This document shows positions 12,288 through 22,277 of a stretch of DNA of 32,022 nucleotides, one piece after another; the stretch's first letter is position 1, and every line of letters starts with the position of its first letter. Source of the stretch: a virus. The notes under the pieces were generated by a model that saw only the letters and a list, made by a program, of their open reading frames with translations, did no database searches and had not been told where the DNA came from. The position numbers were made by a program, and so were the translations under genes. The stretch is from the IMG/VR virus record IMGVR_UViG_3300023170_000108, positions 1 to 32,022 of that record, one strand, 5' to 3'.

Positions 12288-12963
12288 ATTCGATTCATTT
12301 TTACCCGAGGTTCTGTCCTTAGTTCCAGGATGCCCGGATCTGCTTGCTGTTAACGCACTTAGAAGCGCTGCTATAGAGCTTTGCGAAAAAGCAGATGCCT
12401 ACCAGCTTGAGATGGACCCCATCACCACTATTGCTGGTATCTACGATTATGAGTTCGAGGTTCCGGCCTCGACTGCTGTGCATAAAATTCTGTGGGTAAG
12501 TTTCCTAGGCCAAGATCTAGAGCCAATTACAACGAAACTATTAGAACAGCGTCAGCCTAAGTGGCGCACCCGCGATGAGTACGGTAAGCCCGTTTACTAT
12601 GTCAAATTGTCCAGCGAGCAGCTTCGCATCGTGCCGGTGCCTAATGAGACAGAGTCCCAGAGCTTGATTATAAATGCCTCTCTGAAACCAACTCAGTCTG
12701 CTAGTTCCCTAGATAATGACTTTATGAATGACTACAAAGACACTTTGGTCAATGGAGCTGCTTTTAGGTTGCTCAGGCAACCATCGAAAGAGTGGACAGA
12801 TTTTACTGGTGCTCAGATCTATGGGTCGTTATTTAACGAAGGCATAATGAGTGCCTCGAGAAGAGCTAACAATTACGATATGCCTATATCGAGGAAGGTT
12901 AAATATGGAGGTTACGCAGGTTCCCCTGTTCAGAGAAGAAGAAGTAACTACCGCAGATATTAG
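12277..12963 (+). CDS. Second adaptor or head-completion protein
   Basis: A 228-residue protein from GTG at 12277, chosen because AGGTGG lies about nine bases upstream; a GTG at 12265 in frame would add four residues. The start MAIRFDSFLPEVLSLVPGCPDLLAVNALRSAAIELCEKADAY resembles connector proteins with an N-terminal helix bundle ('F.PEVL..VPGCP...A...LR.AAIELCE'). Strand segments follow ('IYDYEFEVPASTAVHKILWV', 'PVYYVKL', 'LRIVPVP'), then 'DTLVNGAAFRLL' near residue 163. It probably stacks with the adaptor or fills the connector channel. A basic tail ('QRRRSNYRRY') ends it. Confidence 0.65.
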   Translation: MAIRFDSFLPEVLSLVPGCPDLLAVNALRSAAIELCEKADAYQLEMDPITTIAGIYDYEFEVPASTAVHKILWVSFLGQDLEPITTKLLEQRQPKWRTRDEYGKPVYYVKLSSEQLRIVPVPNETESQSLIINASLKPTQSASSLDNDFMNDYKDTLVNGAAFRLLRQPSKEWTDFTGAQIYGSLFNEGIMSASRRANNYDMPISRKVKYGGYAGSPVQRRRSNYRRY

Positions 12964-13339
12964 AGAGCATTGGCATTGGGTTCGCCAAGGCATTGAAGAG
13001 ATTTTAGAAGAGCATAAGCATCTAACCTTTATCCCAGAAGATGTTTACGCAGAGTGTAAGGCAGGCAGGGCGCTGCTCTGGGTGGGTCCAGAAGTCTGGG
13101 CAGTAACTACCGCAGAGCGGGATCAGTTCACAGGCGCTCAGACTTGCCTTATCTGGTTGATGTGGAGCAGCAGTAAAAGCACCCCAGCCATATTTAAGTA
13201 TTTAAGAGTTATGGAAAACATAGCGGCAAAGTCTGGCTTCCAAGGCATTGAGGCTAGAACGCCGTTAAAAGGTCTTGGGAAGAGTTTAGAAAGAGCGGGA
13301 TGGTCTTTAGACCACATAGTGTATAGAAAGGAACTGTAG
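12905..13339 (+). CDS. GNAT-like small virion-region protein
   Basis: A 144-residue protein from the ATG at 12905, with GAGGAAGG upstream; an earlier in-frame ATG at 12851 lies far inside the previous gene and adds 18 unlikely residues. The order 'FIPEDVYAECKAGRALLWVGPEVWAVTTAE', 'QTCLIWLMW', 'FKYLRVMENIAAKSGFQGIEARTP', 'GKSLERAGWSLDHIVYRKEL' matches a GNAT-type fold of the kind common in phage connector/ejection regions (T7 gp13 is a comparable small protein). A transferase activity is not implied. It overlaps the previous gene by 59 bases and ends immediately before the next ATG. Confidence 0.6.
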   Translation: MEVTQVPLFREEEVTTADIREHWHWVRQGIEEILEEHKHLTFIPEDVYAECKAGRALLWVGPEVWAVTTAERDQFTGAQTCLIWLMWSSSKSTPAIFKYLRVMENIAAKSGFQGIEARTPLKGLGKSLERAGWSLDHIVYRKEL

Positions 13340-13972
13340 ATGAGTTCGAAACCTAAAGCACAAGATTACCAAGCATCTGATTCTGAGAAAGCGTCAGCTA
13401 GAGTAGCACTTCAGGAGAAGCAGTACTTCAATGAAAAATACGCACCTCTTCTGCGTAAGATGCGTGATACCGCTAAGAATTATGATGCCGCACAAACTCT
13501 GCGAGGCAGAGCTAGTGCAGACACCGCACAGGCTTTGTCTGGTCCCAGCTATCAGAGAACCCAGAGCTTAGGTAGTGCTGGTGATTATGCGAGTGCTTTG
13601 CAGGGTCAGTTAGCTCAAGCTAATACCGCCGGTAAAGATATACAGAATAAGATGGCTACGAACGTGTTAGGCACTGCGCGTGGCCAAGCTGCTGACGCTC
13701 AAACCGGAATGGCTCAGGCTTCTAGGATGGCTACAAGTGACGCTTTAGAGAGGGCCAGAAACAAACAGATGGTTGCTGATGCAAAATATCAGGCTGCTGG
13801 GCAGGTTATAGGCAGCTTTGTTGGGCAGGGACTCGACAATATGGGGACGCAGGCAAAAGATCAGGATGGAAATGTGGTTCAAGGCACTTTCTTTAGCCCA
13901 GTGGGTTCTGATGCTAAGAGGCGTACTGGCTTTAGGGAGCGTCTTGGCTATTCTGGATTTCTAGGGAGGTAA
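13340..13972 (+). CDS. Internal-virion-type protein, 210 residues
   Basis: It starts immediately after the previous stop, with AAGGA upstream. The protein is rich in Ala, Gln, Ser and Arg and mostly helical (starts MSSKPKAQDYQASDSEKASARVALQEKQYFNEKYAPLL), with a Gly/Val-rich stretch 'AAGQVIGSFVGQGLDNMG' near residue 150 and 'TGFRERLGYSGFLGR' at the end. This composition and position suggest an ejected internal protein. No catalytic motif is seen. Confidence 0.6.
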   Translation: MSSKPKAQDYQASDSEKASARVALQEKQYFNEKYAPLLRKMRDTAKNYDAAQTLRGRASADTAQALSGPSYQRTQSLGSAGDYASALQGQLAQANTAGKDIQNKMATNVLGTARGQAADAQTGMAQASRMATSDALERARNKQMVADAKYQAAGQVIGSFVGQGLDNMGTQAKDQDGNVVQGTFFSPVGSDAKRRTGFRERLGYSGFLGR

Positions 13973-13975
13973 TTC

Positions 13976-14557
13976 ATGGCTTACGATCTAGCAACTATGC
14001 CTATGGGACCAGGAATGCCAAGTGGCGGTATGAACACTACCAATATGACTGGTGATCCTGACAAGATGTATGCTGGCATCACCCAGAAAGAATTTAATGA
14101 TTACATTAAAGACTATCGTGGTTTTGAGGACGAGCTAATTGCAAAGTCACAGAGCGATACCTCTTTGATTGATCAAGCTAGTGATGATGCGCTACAGGCC
14201 CGAAAAAATGCTGCTGGGATGGCTAGGCGTAATGCTCAGCGGTACGGGGCGGGTTATACCCCTGCACAGCTACAGGAGGCTAGGAGAAGCTTACAGCGGG
14301 CTTCTTCTCTTGGTAGCGCTGATGCATTGAACAATGCTCGAATAGCGCAGAGAGAGGCTAATACGGCCCTTCTAAGCGATCTTATAAACATCGGTCAAGG
14401 CGTAAACAGGTCTTCTTTAAATCAGCTCGGCAGCGCGGCACAAGACGCGCAGAGCAGGAGACAAGCTTTTGAGGCAGCTAAAGCAAGCAGCAAAGCGCAG
14501 ACTTACAGCTCGATTGGTAGCTTAGCCTCAGCCGCAATTTTCGCATTCGCATTTTAA
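13976..14557 (+). CDS. Internal-virion-type protein, 193 residues
   Basis: TAGGGAGGTAATTC precedes the ATG. After a Met/Gly-rich start (MAYDLATMPMGPGMPSGG) the protein is Ala-, Arg- and Gln-rich and helical ('ARKNAAGMARRNAQRYGAGYTPAQLQEARRSLQ', about residues 75-107), ending with a hydrophobic segment 'SIGSLASAAIFAFAF'. The hydrophobic end could insert in membrane during DNA ejection. Composition and layout repeat those of the preceding gene, suggesting two related ejection proteins. No family is named with confidence. Confidence 0.6.
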   Translation: MAYDLATMPMGPGMPSGGMNTTNMTGDPDKMYAGITQKEFNDYIKDYRGFEDELIAKSQSDTSLIDQASDDALQARKNAAGMARRNAQRYGAGYTPAQLQEARRSLQRASSLGSADALNNARIAQREANTALLSDLINIGQGVNRSSLNQLGSAAQDAQSRRQAFEAAKASSKAQTYSSIGSLASAAIFAFAF

Positions 14558-14566
14558 GGAGCAAGC

Positions 14567-16723
14567 ATGGCTACTTTAGCTGACGGACTTTTAGCTGGTT
14601 TCCAGGGTGCTCAAGCCCTAGGCCAGCAGCGCTTTCAAAATGATCTTGCTCGTGAACGCATGGATATGATGCAGCGCGATCAGAGAATGAGAGAAGAGCA
14701 GTTAGCTCTGCAACAAAATCAAGACAGAAGGGCTGCCGAAGAGTGGGGGATAAGAAAACAAGGTTTTCTTAATGAACAAGATGCCCAAACACGGGGATTC
14801 CAGCTTCAAGATAATCAGAATTTTACTGCCGGTTTAAGTCGGCCTTTTATGGAGCTAATCAATGCTGATGGCTCTGTTAATCCAAAAAACCTAGCGGCTC
14901 TCCAAGAGGAAGATAAAGATTCTTTTTCGTTTATCTTAAGTCAAAACACTGAGTATCTTTCTTCTGGGGGCAAACCAGTAAATGTAGTTGGAATAGAGGC
15001 TAGACCATCAGAAGACCCTAATAGCCCAACGATGTATGCGATTGAAATAATGGACGATGACGGGAATACAGGATTTATAACTGATAACGCCTCTAGCGAT
15101 CCAGATGACCCGATTACATTTTTTACCGAAGAGGAAGTAGCAAAAGCTTTTGGTAAAAACTATAGGCGTATATTAGATGCTGGTGGCGCTAACAGTGGCA
15201 CTTTCCAAGGTTACCAGATGAGCAAAGCTACTGACTATATACGTCAAACGGTAGAAGAGCAAGCTGGGGTAGCCATAGGCAACATGGTTGCAGAAAATCC
15301 GGGTCGAGCTACGGAAATTGAAATCCGTACCGCAATGCAAAACTTGGGGGAGCTTAGTGACTCGGAGCTAGAAGAAATCATTGTTACCGCTGGTGGTGAT
15401 ATTGAAGCTATAAAAGCTGCTGCTAAGAAAGAGTACGATGAGCTAAATCCGACTATAACGGGTGGCGGTTATCGAACTTATGAGGGGGCCAGTACTGAAT
15501 GGAATGAGCGTGTGACTAATTTAAGTGAGCTACAGAATAGTATTCCTGAGTTAGAGGCCGCATATGCCACAGCAAGAGAGGGCGGGGTTCCTGATAGGAT
15601 AAAAAAAGCAGAAAACGCACTTAGGCTTGCAAAAGCTAATATTTCAAACAATGAGAGAGAGCTTGCTAAGATGCAGTCTGCTCTAGAGACTAGGATATCA
15701 AATGCAGAAAATGCTTTTGCCCAAGTTCAAAGCGGCACTATTTCTGAAAGTTCACAAAATCGATTTGCTCTACGAGACCTCAAAAATATAGAGGCGTTAA
15801 GGGAAGAGTTGCAGATGATGGACTCGTCTATAGTTATGCCAAACACAGAGCTTTCGTCTGGCACTACTTCTCCTGGGTTTACTTTAACCAGAGAGTCTCT
15901 CCTTAAAGCTGCTCAGGAAGCTGGGCAAGCCTATATAAGTGAGGCTGACCAGCAAAGAAACGCTGCTTACCTAAGAGATCTTGGCGTTGATTCAGCCCAG
16001 AGCTTAGCTGATAAAGTACCCGAAGAAGAGTACCTTGCTCACGTTTACGCAATGCTGCCAGCTTTTGGTAATGCCAAGGACCGCACTGATTTCGTCCAAG
16101 GCATGCTTAACCTGCGTAATCGAGGCGCATTCGATTATAGTCGAGGAGAGCAGATAGATGATGCGGGCAGCATAGCCACTCTTAACCAACGCTACAACGA
16201 GTTTACATTTGATCGGCAGAAGTGGGCTACAGAGCAGCTAGATAAAAATGATGCGGCTGTTACCCAAGCAGTGAAAGCTAGTAGTGAGATTAGAAGACTA
16301 TTAGCTGATGAAGATTTTGGTATTGATAGCCCTGAACTTATTAAGGAAGTTAATAAGTTTTTCCGTACTAGTAGGAATAGAGCGGGAACTGGTGGAAGGT
16401 TAGCACAAGCTTTCTTAGCTGAAGAAGTAGAAGTGGCGGCTGCGCTTTTTGGTGCTTATGCAAAAGAGCTTGGAAGCGATGGCTTTTTTGAGGGCTTGAT
16501 TCGGGCTGACCAGCCTATAAAGTTGATGGATCTTGCGGAGAATTTAGTTGTAAATGAAGACGGTTCAAAAATTGCTTTTGCGACACCTAAAGGTTCAAGA
16601 GTTGCTAACTTGTATGAGGGTGAAATGCTAGTAGCAGACCTTAACGAAGTCTTTGATCAGCCTTGGTTAGAGACACTAATAAATGAAGTGAGAAAAGATA
16701 AAAATAGGGTGCTGAACTTTTAA
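14567..16723 (+). CDS. Large coiled-coil internal virion protein, 718 residues
   Basis: TAAGGAGCAAGC precedes the ATG. The first 80 residues are Gln/Arg/Met-rich helix (starts MATLADGLLAGFQGAQALGQQRF). A long helical/coiled-coil region spans about residues 315-410 ('ELQNSIPELEAAYATAR', 'ELAKMQSALETRISNAENAFA'). The C-terminal part contains 'FRTSRNRAGTGGRLAQAFLAEEVEVAAALFGAY' (about 602-634). No enzymatic motif stands out. T7-like phages have a comparable pair of large internal core proteins, and this is the smaller of the two here. Its stop overlaps the start of the giant gene (TAATG). Confidence 0.65.
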   Translation: MATLADGLLAGFQGAQALGQQRFQNDLARERMDMMQRDQRMREEQLALQQNQDRRAAEEWGIRKQGFLNEQDAQTRGFQLQDNQNFTAGLSRPFMELINADGSVNPKNLAALQEEDKDSFSFILSQNTEYLSSGGKPVNVVGIEARPSEDPNSPTMYAIEIMDDDGNTGFITDNASSDPDDPITFFTEEEVAKAFGKNYRRILDAGGANSGTFQGYQMSKATDYIRQTVEEQAGVAIGNMVAENPGRATEIEIRTAMQNLGELSDSELEEIIVTAGGDIEAIKAAAKKEYDELNPTITGGGYRTYEGASTEWNERVTNLSELQNSIPELEAAYATAREGGVPDRIKKAENALRLAKANISNNERELAKMQSALETRISNAENAFAQVQSGTISESSQNRFALRDLKNIEALREELQMMDSSIVMPNTELSSGTTSPGFTLTRESLLKAAQEAGQAYISEADQQRNAAYLRDLGVDSAQSLADKVPEEEYLAHVYAMLPAFGNAKDRTDFVQGMLNLRNRGAFDYSRGEQIDDAGSIATLNQRYNEFTFDRQKWATEQLDKNDAAVTQAVKASSEIRRLLADEDFGIDSPELIKEVNKFFRTSRNRAGTGGRLAQAFLAEEVEVAAALFGAYAKELGSDGFFEGLIRADQPIKLMDLAENLVVNEDGSKIAFATPKGSRVANLYEGEMLVADLNEVFDQPWLETLINEVRKDKNRVLNF

Positions 16724-19700
16724 TGGCATCTTCTCAAGACGCAATAGTTCAAGCTTTTCTTCTAAATAACTCAGAAAAGCAGCAGGCGCAACAGAATCTT
16801 GAAACCGCTTTTCAGGATTTTCAGGAGCGCCCAATTACAGATCGCCCTTCTGGGAGTTACGGCGAAGATTTTGTACGTGGTGCAAACCAAGGTCTTAATG
16901 CTCTTTCCGCAGATTTAGAATATTTTAAGGCATTAGGGAATACCTTAATAGGTCGAGAAGAAGCTGCTGAAGCTAACATTGAAGCCGCAGAGCTAGACAC
17001 TAGAGAGTCTGAGTTTGCTGTTCAGGGTATGGAGACTTTCGAACAGTTCATAAACGAGCCGACAATAGATGGCTTTTTTAGCCAAGTTTTTTCTGGACTT
17101 GGTCAAGTTTCTCCCTTCTTAGTTGAGACTGTAGCTACTGCTATGGTTGGCGGTGTAGCTGGTGTTGGTGCTAAAGCCGTAATGACAGCCGGTGAGAAAG
17201 CGGTTGCTAAAAAGCTTATAAAAGAGACTTTGCAGAAAAAAGCAGAGGGGAAAGTTCTCGATGCTACTGAAGATGCCGTGCTCCAAGGTGCGTATAGTAC
17301 TCTCAGGGCGAATCGCTTTGGGACAGGTATGGATACAGGAGCAAAGGTGGGCGCAGTGGGCGGCACTTATCCTATAAACACTGGTGAGAGTTTTAAGGAG
17401 TTTGATGAAGCTGGGGTCGATTTAGACATAGATAGAGCTGTTCAATCTGTTCTTTTAGGCGGTGTTTCTACTGCGGTTGAAGTAGGCGGCGAGTCTTTAT
17501 TTCTTAAAAACTTAGCAAGCTTAGCGAAAAGAAAAGCTGACCCGACTAACCCAAGTAGCCTTTTAAATCTGTTTGCTAATAATGTAGGGCGCGGGGCGGC
17601 TAAAGGTTTTGCGCTTGAAGGTGTTACTGAAACCACTCAAGAAGGGCTGCTTGTTGCGCAGCGTATGTCTGTTGATGACAACTATAGCTCCGATGAAGCC
17701 TTCCTTCGACTTGGCCAAGCTGCTTTTCTAGGGGCCATAGCAGGCGGCGCACCAGGTGGTGTCGGCGGGGCTATTGCTACAGCACCAGAAGCTGTTTCTC
17801 GCGTGTTTGATAAGGCCAATGACTTAGCAAAGAAAGCTCGCGATGGCCAAGTATCCGCTGAGGTTGATAACGAGGTCTTTGGCGATATCAATTCTATATA
17901 TACAACTCCAGAGCCAGAAGCAGACATACAAGCGCAGTTTGATGCGATGTTCGATCCTGACTCAGCTAAGAACGCTGTCTGGATTGCGGGCAGGCAGGAG
18001 AAAGCTGGTCCTGTAGATATAAACGGCAGAACTGCTTACGCCGCGTCTGTAAAAGGTCGAGGCACTATCTACTCCACTGACCCAGAGATCGTAAACAATG
18101 TCGCAAGGCAGAATGCCTCTGACGAGTCTTTGGCCGAAGCTCTCGGCTACAGTGCTCCTAAGTCTGCGCAGAACCCTGGAGACTTAGTTGTACAAGCTCT
18201 AGACAAGAACGGACGAGTCATCTCAGAGGAAGTTACAGACCAAGCAGGGCTTGAGATGGCTACTGCTGCCGCTACTGAGATAGCTGGTCGTACAGGCTCT
18301 ATAAAGACTGTTAGCGTTGAACAAGCACTAGCTGATAGAAAAGCTAGGAAGGGTCCAACCATCCGTAGCATGGAAATCGATGATGATGTAGACATGCAAA
18401 TGGATGATATAGACCCTAATGAACAGTCCATGACAGACCCTAACGAGATGGTCACTGTAGAAGATCAAGCAGTAGACCTGAAGAATCTCCTAGATAAGAA
18501 GAACAAAAATCGATACAAAAGACGGCAAAATCCTACAGATACTTATGAGTCTACTGCGGAAGCTAGGCAGAGATATCAAGAGGTTGTATCGCCTAGAAAG
18601 TATATTGATTGGAACCGCAGTAAAGAAGGCTTCTTGAGTGACGCTATTCTTAAGGAAGCGGTCAGGATACAAGAACAAAACCCCGATGTAATTGTTGATG
18701 TTGACTTCAATCCTGATGGTACTCACTCTATTACTGCGACAGCTGCCCCTACACAGCAGCTTTATACTATCCAAGATAGAGGCGGCAGACAGAGGAAAGT
18801 GACTCTGGAAGCGTTTGTGGGCGAAAGTGTTGCGGCAGCTAGGGCTAGTAAGTTTGCGTCCCCAAGTACTAGACTTATAGACACTAACTCTGGCGAAGTC
18901 TTCAACATTAACTTATCCGACATAGTTAACGCAGGGAAAAGAATAAACGAAGCTGAGATTACTGGTTCATTTGAGGGAGTAACGGATGCAGAGGGTGCGC
19001 AAGCCGGGCTTACTGCCATGATGGCGGCTTTGGCCGAAAGAGGCTATGTGCTGGAAGTTGATGGTGCCCCAATACAAGACAGAAGTAGAAAAAAGGGTGA
19101 AGCAGGTAAGCTACCTGACTCTTATAAAAATATTGTTGCGGATGCTGGTACTAATGTTAGTTTGTTTGATGCCTTAACTGCTAGTGTACCTCGTTCAACC
19201 TCTGGCGCAGATATCTCAAATAGATCAATAGAAGAACAAGCCGCTAGGGAAGATAGCAGGTCAAACCCAACGGAGTATTACGAGAAAACTCTTGAAGACA
19301 GTAAAACGCCACTAAGTTCTCTTAACATACAAGATGGCGCTTTGGGGTTTGAAGCGAGAGACAGGATAGACGTAGTTTTCCCGATTTCACCAGACAGTTC
19401 TAAAAAGACTAGGGCCAGAGAGTTTTTCCCTACTGCTGTTAAACAAGTTCTTTCTAATGAAGTTAAAAGGATGCGCCTCAAGAAGGCCGTGTCTTTTTAT
19501 GCACTGTCTGACTTAATGAATGAGGATGTAGATGGCGTTCAAGATCCTTTAGATACTCTGTTTAGCGATACTGCTGTGCGGAACAAAGTGCGCGATGTAC
19601 TTTATGGTAACCCAGATACGGGGATGCAAAGCCTTATAGATAGCACTACTAGCTATGGTGTTCACATGGGGTTTGCCGATGCCCATGTAATCATATTGAA

Positions 19701-22269
19701 TGACAAACTAATAGAGACAAAATACAAGACACTAAAAGGAAAAGGCGAAGAACTGCCGGGGCTAAAAGATCGAGCGCAAGACGAGAAAAAACTACAAGCA
19801 GCTATGTTATTAACAGCTAGTCATGAACTTGGCCATGCTGTTTTTGAAGAAAATAAAGCAACCCTACTTAATGACCCACGCTGGGAAAATTTAAGAATTA
19901 ACTTACTTAGAAATTTTGAAAAAGCACGTAACGAGCAAGATGCACCAAAGCAATATTTAAATCCAGATATCGGGTTTGATGAGTACTTAGCGGACCAGTT
20001 TGCTATCTATGTTCAAAGAAAGCTTAGAGATGGCAAGGTTGATAGCCAAATTCCCGCGAATCAGCGTGGTAGGCTACAAGTTTTCTTTAAACAAATATAT
20101 AGCCAGATAAAAGCAGGCTTTAGTTATCTAAGCCAGCAAATGAGAACTAGGTTTGACGAGGGAAAACAAGTTCCTGGTTTTGGGTTTTTTATAGACGAAG
20201 TTGTAAAAGCGAATAAACGCAATACTCGACAGAATATGCAAGCTGGCTTGGCCGCTTCTTTCGAAGAAAAAGTTGTAGTTGCCAGTTTAGAAGACGCAGT
20301 TAAACGGTCACTACCTAAAGAAGCGTTTGCTCGGCTAGAAAAGAACTACCCGCGCATGTACAAAGCGTTGGTGAAGGGTGGCGCACAGCTTTTCTTACCC
20401 GCTGCAACCCAGTTAAGACGGCTTGGTTCAGATCGCGGTATCGGGGCTAAGTTAGCTAAAATGATGTATGGCAGGTCTTATGAGAAAGGTCTTAAAGGCC
20501 TACTTGGGTTCATACAGAATAAAACTATATCCCAGAACCGTTGGAGGAATAGGCTTGAACCAATCTTAGAAGATATAACTGACTCAGATCTTAGAGCTGC
20601 TGAGTCAAGTACCCCAACGGCAGAACTGACAGGCAAAGCACGAGAGATCCGCGAGTTTTTAAATCAGTTTTATGATGAGTATATTTCTCAGAACCCTCTA
20701 ACAAACATAGGCAGAAGGGCCGACTTCTTTCCAGTATCTTTATCTATAGAGGGTATAAGGAATAACCCAGAGGCGTTTGTAAATATAATTGTCTCTGAAG
20801 ACCCCACCGCAGACCCAGAAGTAATTAACAAGACCGTAAGAGCCATGCTAGACGCTGACGCAAGAAACGCAGGAGTTGTCACTACTGGGCAAGAAATAGA
20901 GGGTACTCAAAACGAAGAAGAAGGCTTTGACAACACATCTAAAGATTTTCTAAGCACTGTTCAAAGAACTATCGATCTTACTAAAAATGTCCGTAGGGAG
21001 TCTTTAGCTGAAGCCGGGTTCCTTAACCCCCCAGATGTGACGCTTGTTCATTATGTAGACAGGGTCACTAAAAAGGTAGAGTGGGATAAAGCAACGAAAG
21101 GCGGCAAAGACACCCTAAAATCTTTATTAGAACAATTGGACCCAGAAGAGCGAGCAAGAGCGCAGAAGATTATTAATACTTTCTTGGGTGTAGGTATACC
21201 TAAGCTTAGCCCAACGATGCAAAGCATAAGTTCTGTTTTGCAGCTCATTCAAATGCTTACTACTTTGACTTTTGCAGCGGTAGCCTCTATACCAGAGCTT
21301 GCTACAGCTATTATCTTTACTCGTGAGTTCTCTGAAGTAGGTAATGGGATTAGAACTGTCCTTGATACTTTCCAGAACCGCAAAGAAGCTGAGGCATTTG
21401 CTAAAGAGATAGGGGTAGTTACTTCTGAGTCTATGACTAATGCGTTTATGTCGGAGCTGGATACGCATTTCATGAGCAGCACAACTAGGTCTATAGCATC
21501 TGGGTATTTCAAAATAACTGGCTTGACTTGGTTTACTCAGTTCACCAGGATGTTTTCTGCAAGACTCGGTAAGAATTTTATTATTAAGCATGCTATGGAA
21601 CCCACTGAAAACTCAGCAAGGTTCCTTGAAGAGTTAAACCTTACACCAGAAGACGTTAAGGCGTGGGTAGATGGCAGCGAGGATTTCAACACCCCCGAAG
21701 GGCAGAAGGTCAGAGATGCTTTGGCTAAGTTTGTTGAAAGCACGATGCTTAGGCCGAACGCCGCTGAACGCCCTGTTTGGGCATCTGACCCCCGCTATGC
21801 GCTGCTTTGGCAGTTGAAGAGTTTCCCTTATTCCTACGGTCAAGTAGTTGTTGGTGGTGTTATGAGGGAGTTAAGGAAGAGGAAAGGGCTATCTGAGTCA
21901 GAATCGCAGGCTGTTTCCGAGATGACTGCATTTTTGGCTACGGCTGGTTTAGCCATTCTTCCGTTTGCGATGCTATCTATGGAACTGAAAGAATCTCTTA
22001 AGTACTTGCTTCAGGCTGTCCTTCCTGGGGTAGAGCGTAATAGGTCGGTGTTTAGGACAGATCGTATGGGTGCGCTTGAGTATCTTGGCGCTGCTTATTC
22101 CTCAGCAGGTGTCCTTGGCCCGTTAAGCTTAGCAACTAGCTTCTGGGAAGACGCATCTAACCTGAAGTTCCCGAACTATGCCTTCGGCCCAACTGTAGAT
22201 ACAGCTTATCAGTTAGTGGCTAATCAAGACTTTGGGCGGTTGTTACCTGTATATAACCAGATTGACTAG
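16723..22269 (+). CDS. Giant virion protein with HExxH metallopeptidase motif
   Basis: An 1848-residue protein translated from TAATG. Near the N-terminus are glycine-rich hydrophobic segments ('FLVETVATAMVGGVAGVGA', about 131-149; another near 330-358) that may enter membrane. In the centre HELGH lies at 1034-1038 with 'FDEYLADQFA' at about 1085-1094, where E1087 fits the third zinc ligand of an HExxH metallopeptidase. The C-terminal 350 residues contain two hydrophobic stretches (about 1503-1533 and 1736-1752) and a 'RPVWASDPRYALLWQLKSF' block (about 1683), resembling the tail domain of large polyvalent or internal virion proteins of podoviruses. It probably helps form the ejection channel or process the cell envelope. 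This is inference. Confidence 0.75.
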   Translation: MASSQDAIVQAFLLNNSEKQQAQQNLETAFQDFQERPITDRPSGSYGEDFVRGANQGLNALSADLEYFKALGNTLIGREEAAEANIEAAELDTRESEFAVQGMETFEQFINEPTIDGFFSQVFSGLGQVSPFLVETVATAMVGGVAGVGAKAVMTAGEKAVAKKLIKETLQKKAEGKVLDATEDAVLQGAYSTLRANRFGTGMDTGAKVGAVGGTYPINTGESFKEFDEAGVDLDIDRAVQSVLLGGVSTAVEVGGESLFLKNLASLAKRKADPTNPSSLLNLFANNVGRGAAKGFALEGVTETTQEGLLVAQRMSVDDNYSSDEAFLRLGQAAFLGAIAGGAPGGVGGAIATAPEAVSRVFDKANDLAKKARDGQVSAEVDNEVFGDINSIYTTPEPEADIQAQFDAMFDPDSAKNAVWIAGRQEKAGPVDINGRTAYAASVKGRGTIYSTDPEIVNNVARQNASDESLAEALGYSAPKSAQNPGDLVVQALDKNGRVISEEVTDQAGLEMATAAATEIAGRTGSIKTVSVEQALADRKARKGPTIRSMEIDDDVDMQMDDIDPNEQSMTDPNEMVTVEDQAVDLKNLLDKKNKNRYKRRQNPTDTYESTAEARQRYQEVVSPRKYIDWNRSKEGFLSDAILKEAVRIQEQNPDVIVDVDFNPDGTHSITATAAPTQQLYTIQDRGGRQRKVTLEAFVGESVAAARASKFASPSTRLIDTNSGEVFNINLSDIVNAGKRINEAEITGSFEGVTDAEGAQAGLTAMMAALAERGYVLEVDGAPIQDRSRKKGEAGKLPDSYKNIVADAGTNVSLFDALTASVPRSTSGADISNRSIEEQAAREDSRSNPTEYYEKTLEDSKTPLSSLNIQDGALGFEARDRIDVVFPISPDSSKKTRAREFFPTAVKQVLSNEVKRMRLKKAVSFYALSDLMNEDVDGVQDPLDTLFSDTAVRNKVRDVLYGNPDTGMQSLIDSTTSYGVHMGFADAHVIILNDKLIETKYKTLKGKGEELPGLKDRAQDEKKLQAAMLLTASHELGHAVFEENKATLLNDPRWENLRINLLRNFEKARNEQDAPKQYLNPDIGFDEYLADQFAIYVQRKLRDGKVDSQIPANQRGRLQVFFKQIYSQIKAGFSYLSQQMRTRFDEGKQVPGFGFFIDEVVKANKRNTRQNMQAGLAASFEEKVVVASLEDAVKRSLPKEAFARLEKNYPRMYKALVKGGAQLFLPAATQLRRLGSDRGIGAKLAKMMYGRSYEKGLKGLLGFIQNKTISQNRWRNRLEPILEDITDSDLRAAESSTPTAELTGKAREIREFLNQFYDEYISQNPLTNIGRRADFFPVSLSIEGIRNNPEAFVNIIVSEDPTADPEVINKTVRAMLDADARNAGVVTTGQEIEGTQNEEEGFDNTSKDFLSTVQRTIDLTKNVRRESLAEAGFLNPPDVTLVHYVDRVTKKVEWDKATKGGKDTLKSLLEQLDPEERARAQKIINTFLGVGIPKLSPTMQSISSVLQLIQMLTTLTFAAVASIPELATAIIFTREFSEVGNGIRTVLDTFQNRKEAEAFAKEIGVVTSESMTNAFMSELDTHFMSSTTRSIASGYFKITGLTWFTQFTRMFSARLGKNFIIKHAMEPTENSARFLEELNLTPEDVKAWVDGSEDFNTPEGQKVRDALAKFVESTMLRPNAAERPVWASDPRYALLWQLKSFPYSYGQVVVGGVMRELRKRKGLSESESQAVSEMTAFLATAGLAILPFAMLSMELKESLKYLLQAVLPGVERNRSVFRTDRMGALEYLGAAYSSAGVLGPLSLATSFWEDASNLKFPNYAFGPTVDTAYQLVANQDFGRLLPVYNQID

Positions 22270-22277
22270 GGTTTATT

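Noticed and set aside
21127-21591. 154-codon leftward frame inside the giant virion gene
   Set aside because: Antisense to a well-supported long gene; composition is that of a shadow frame.
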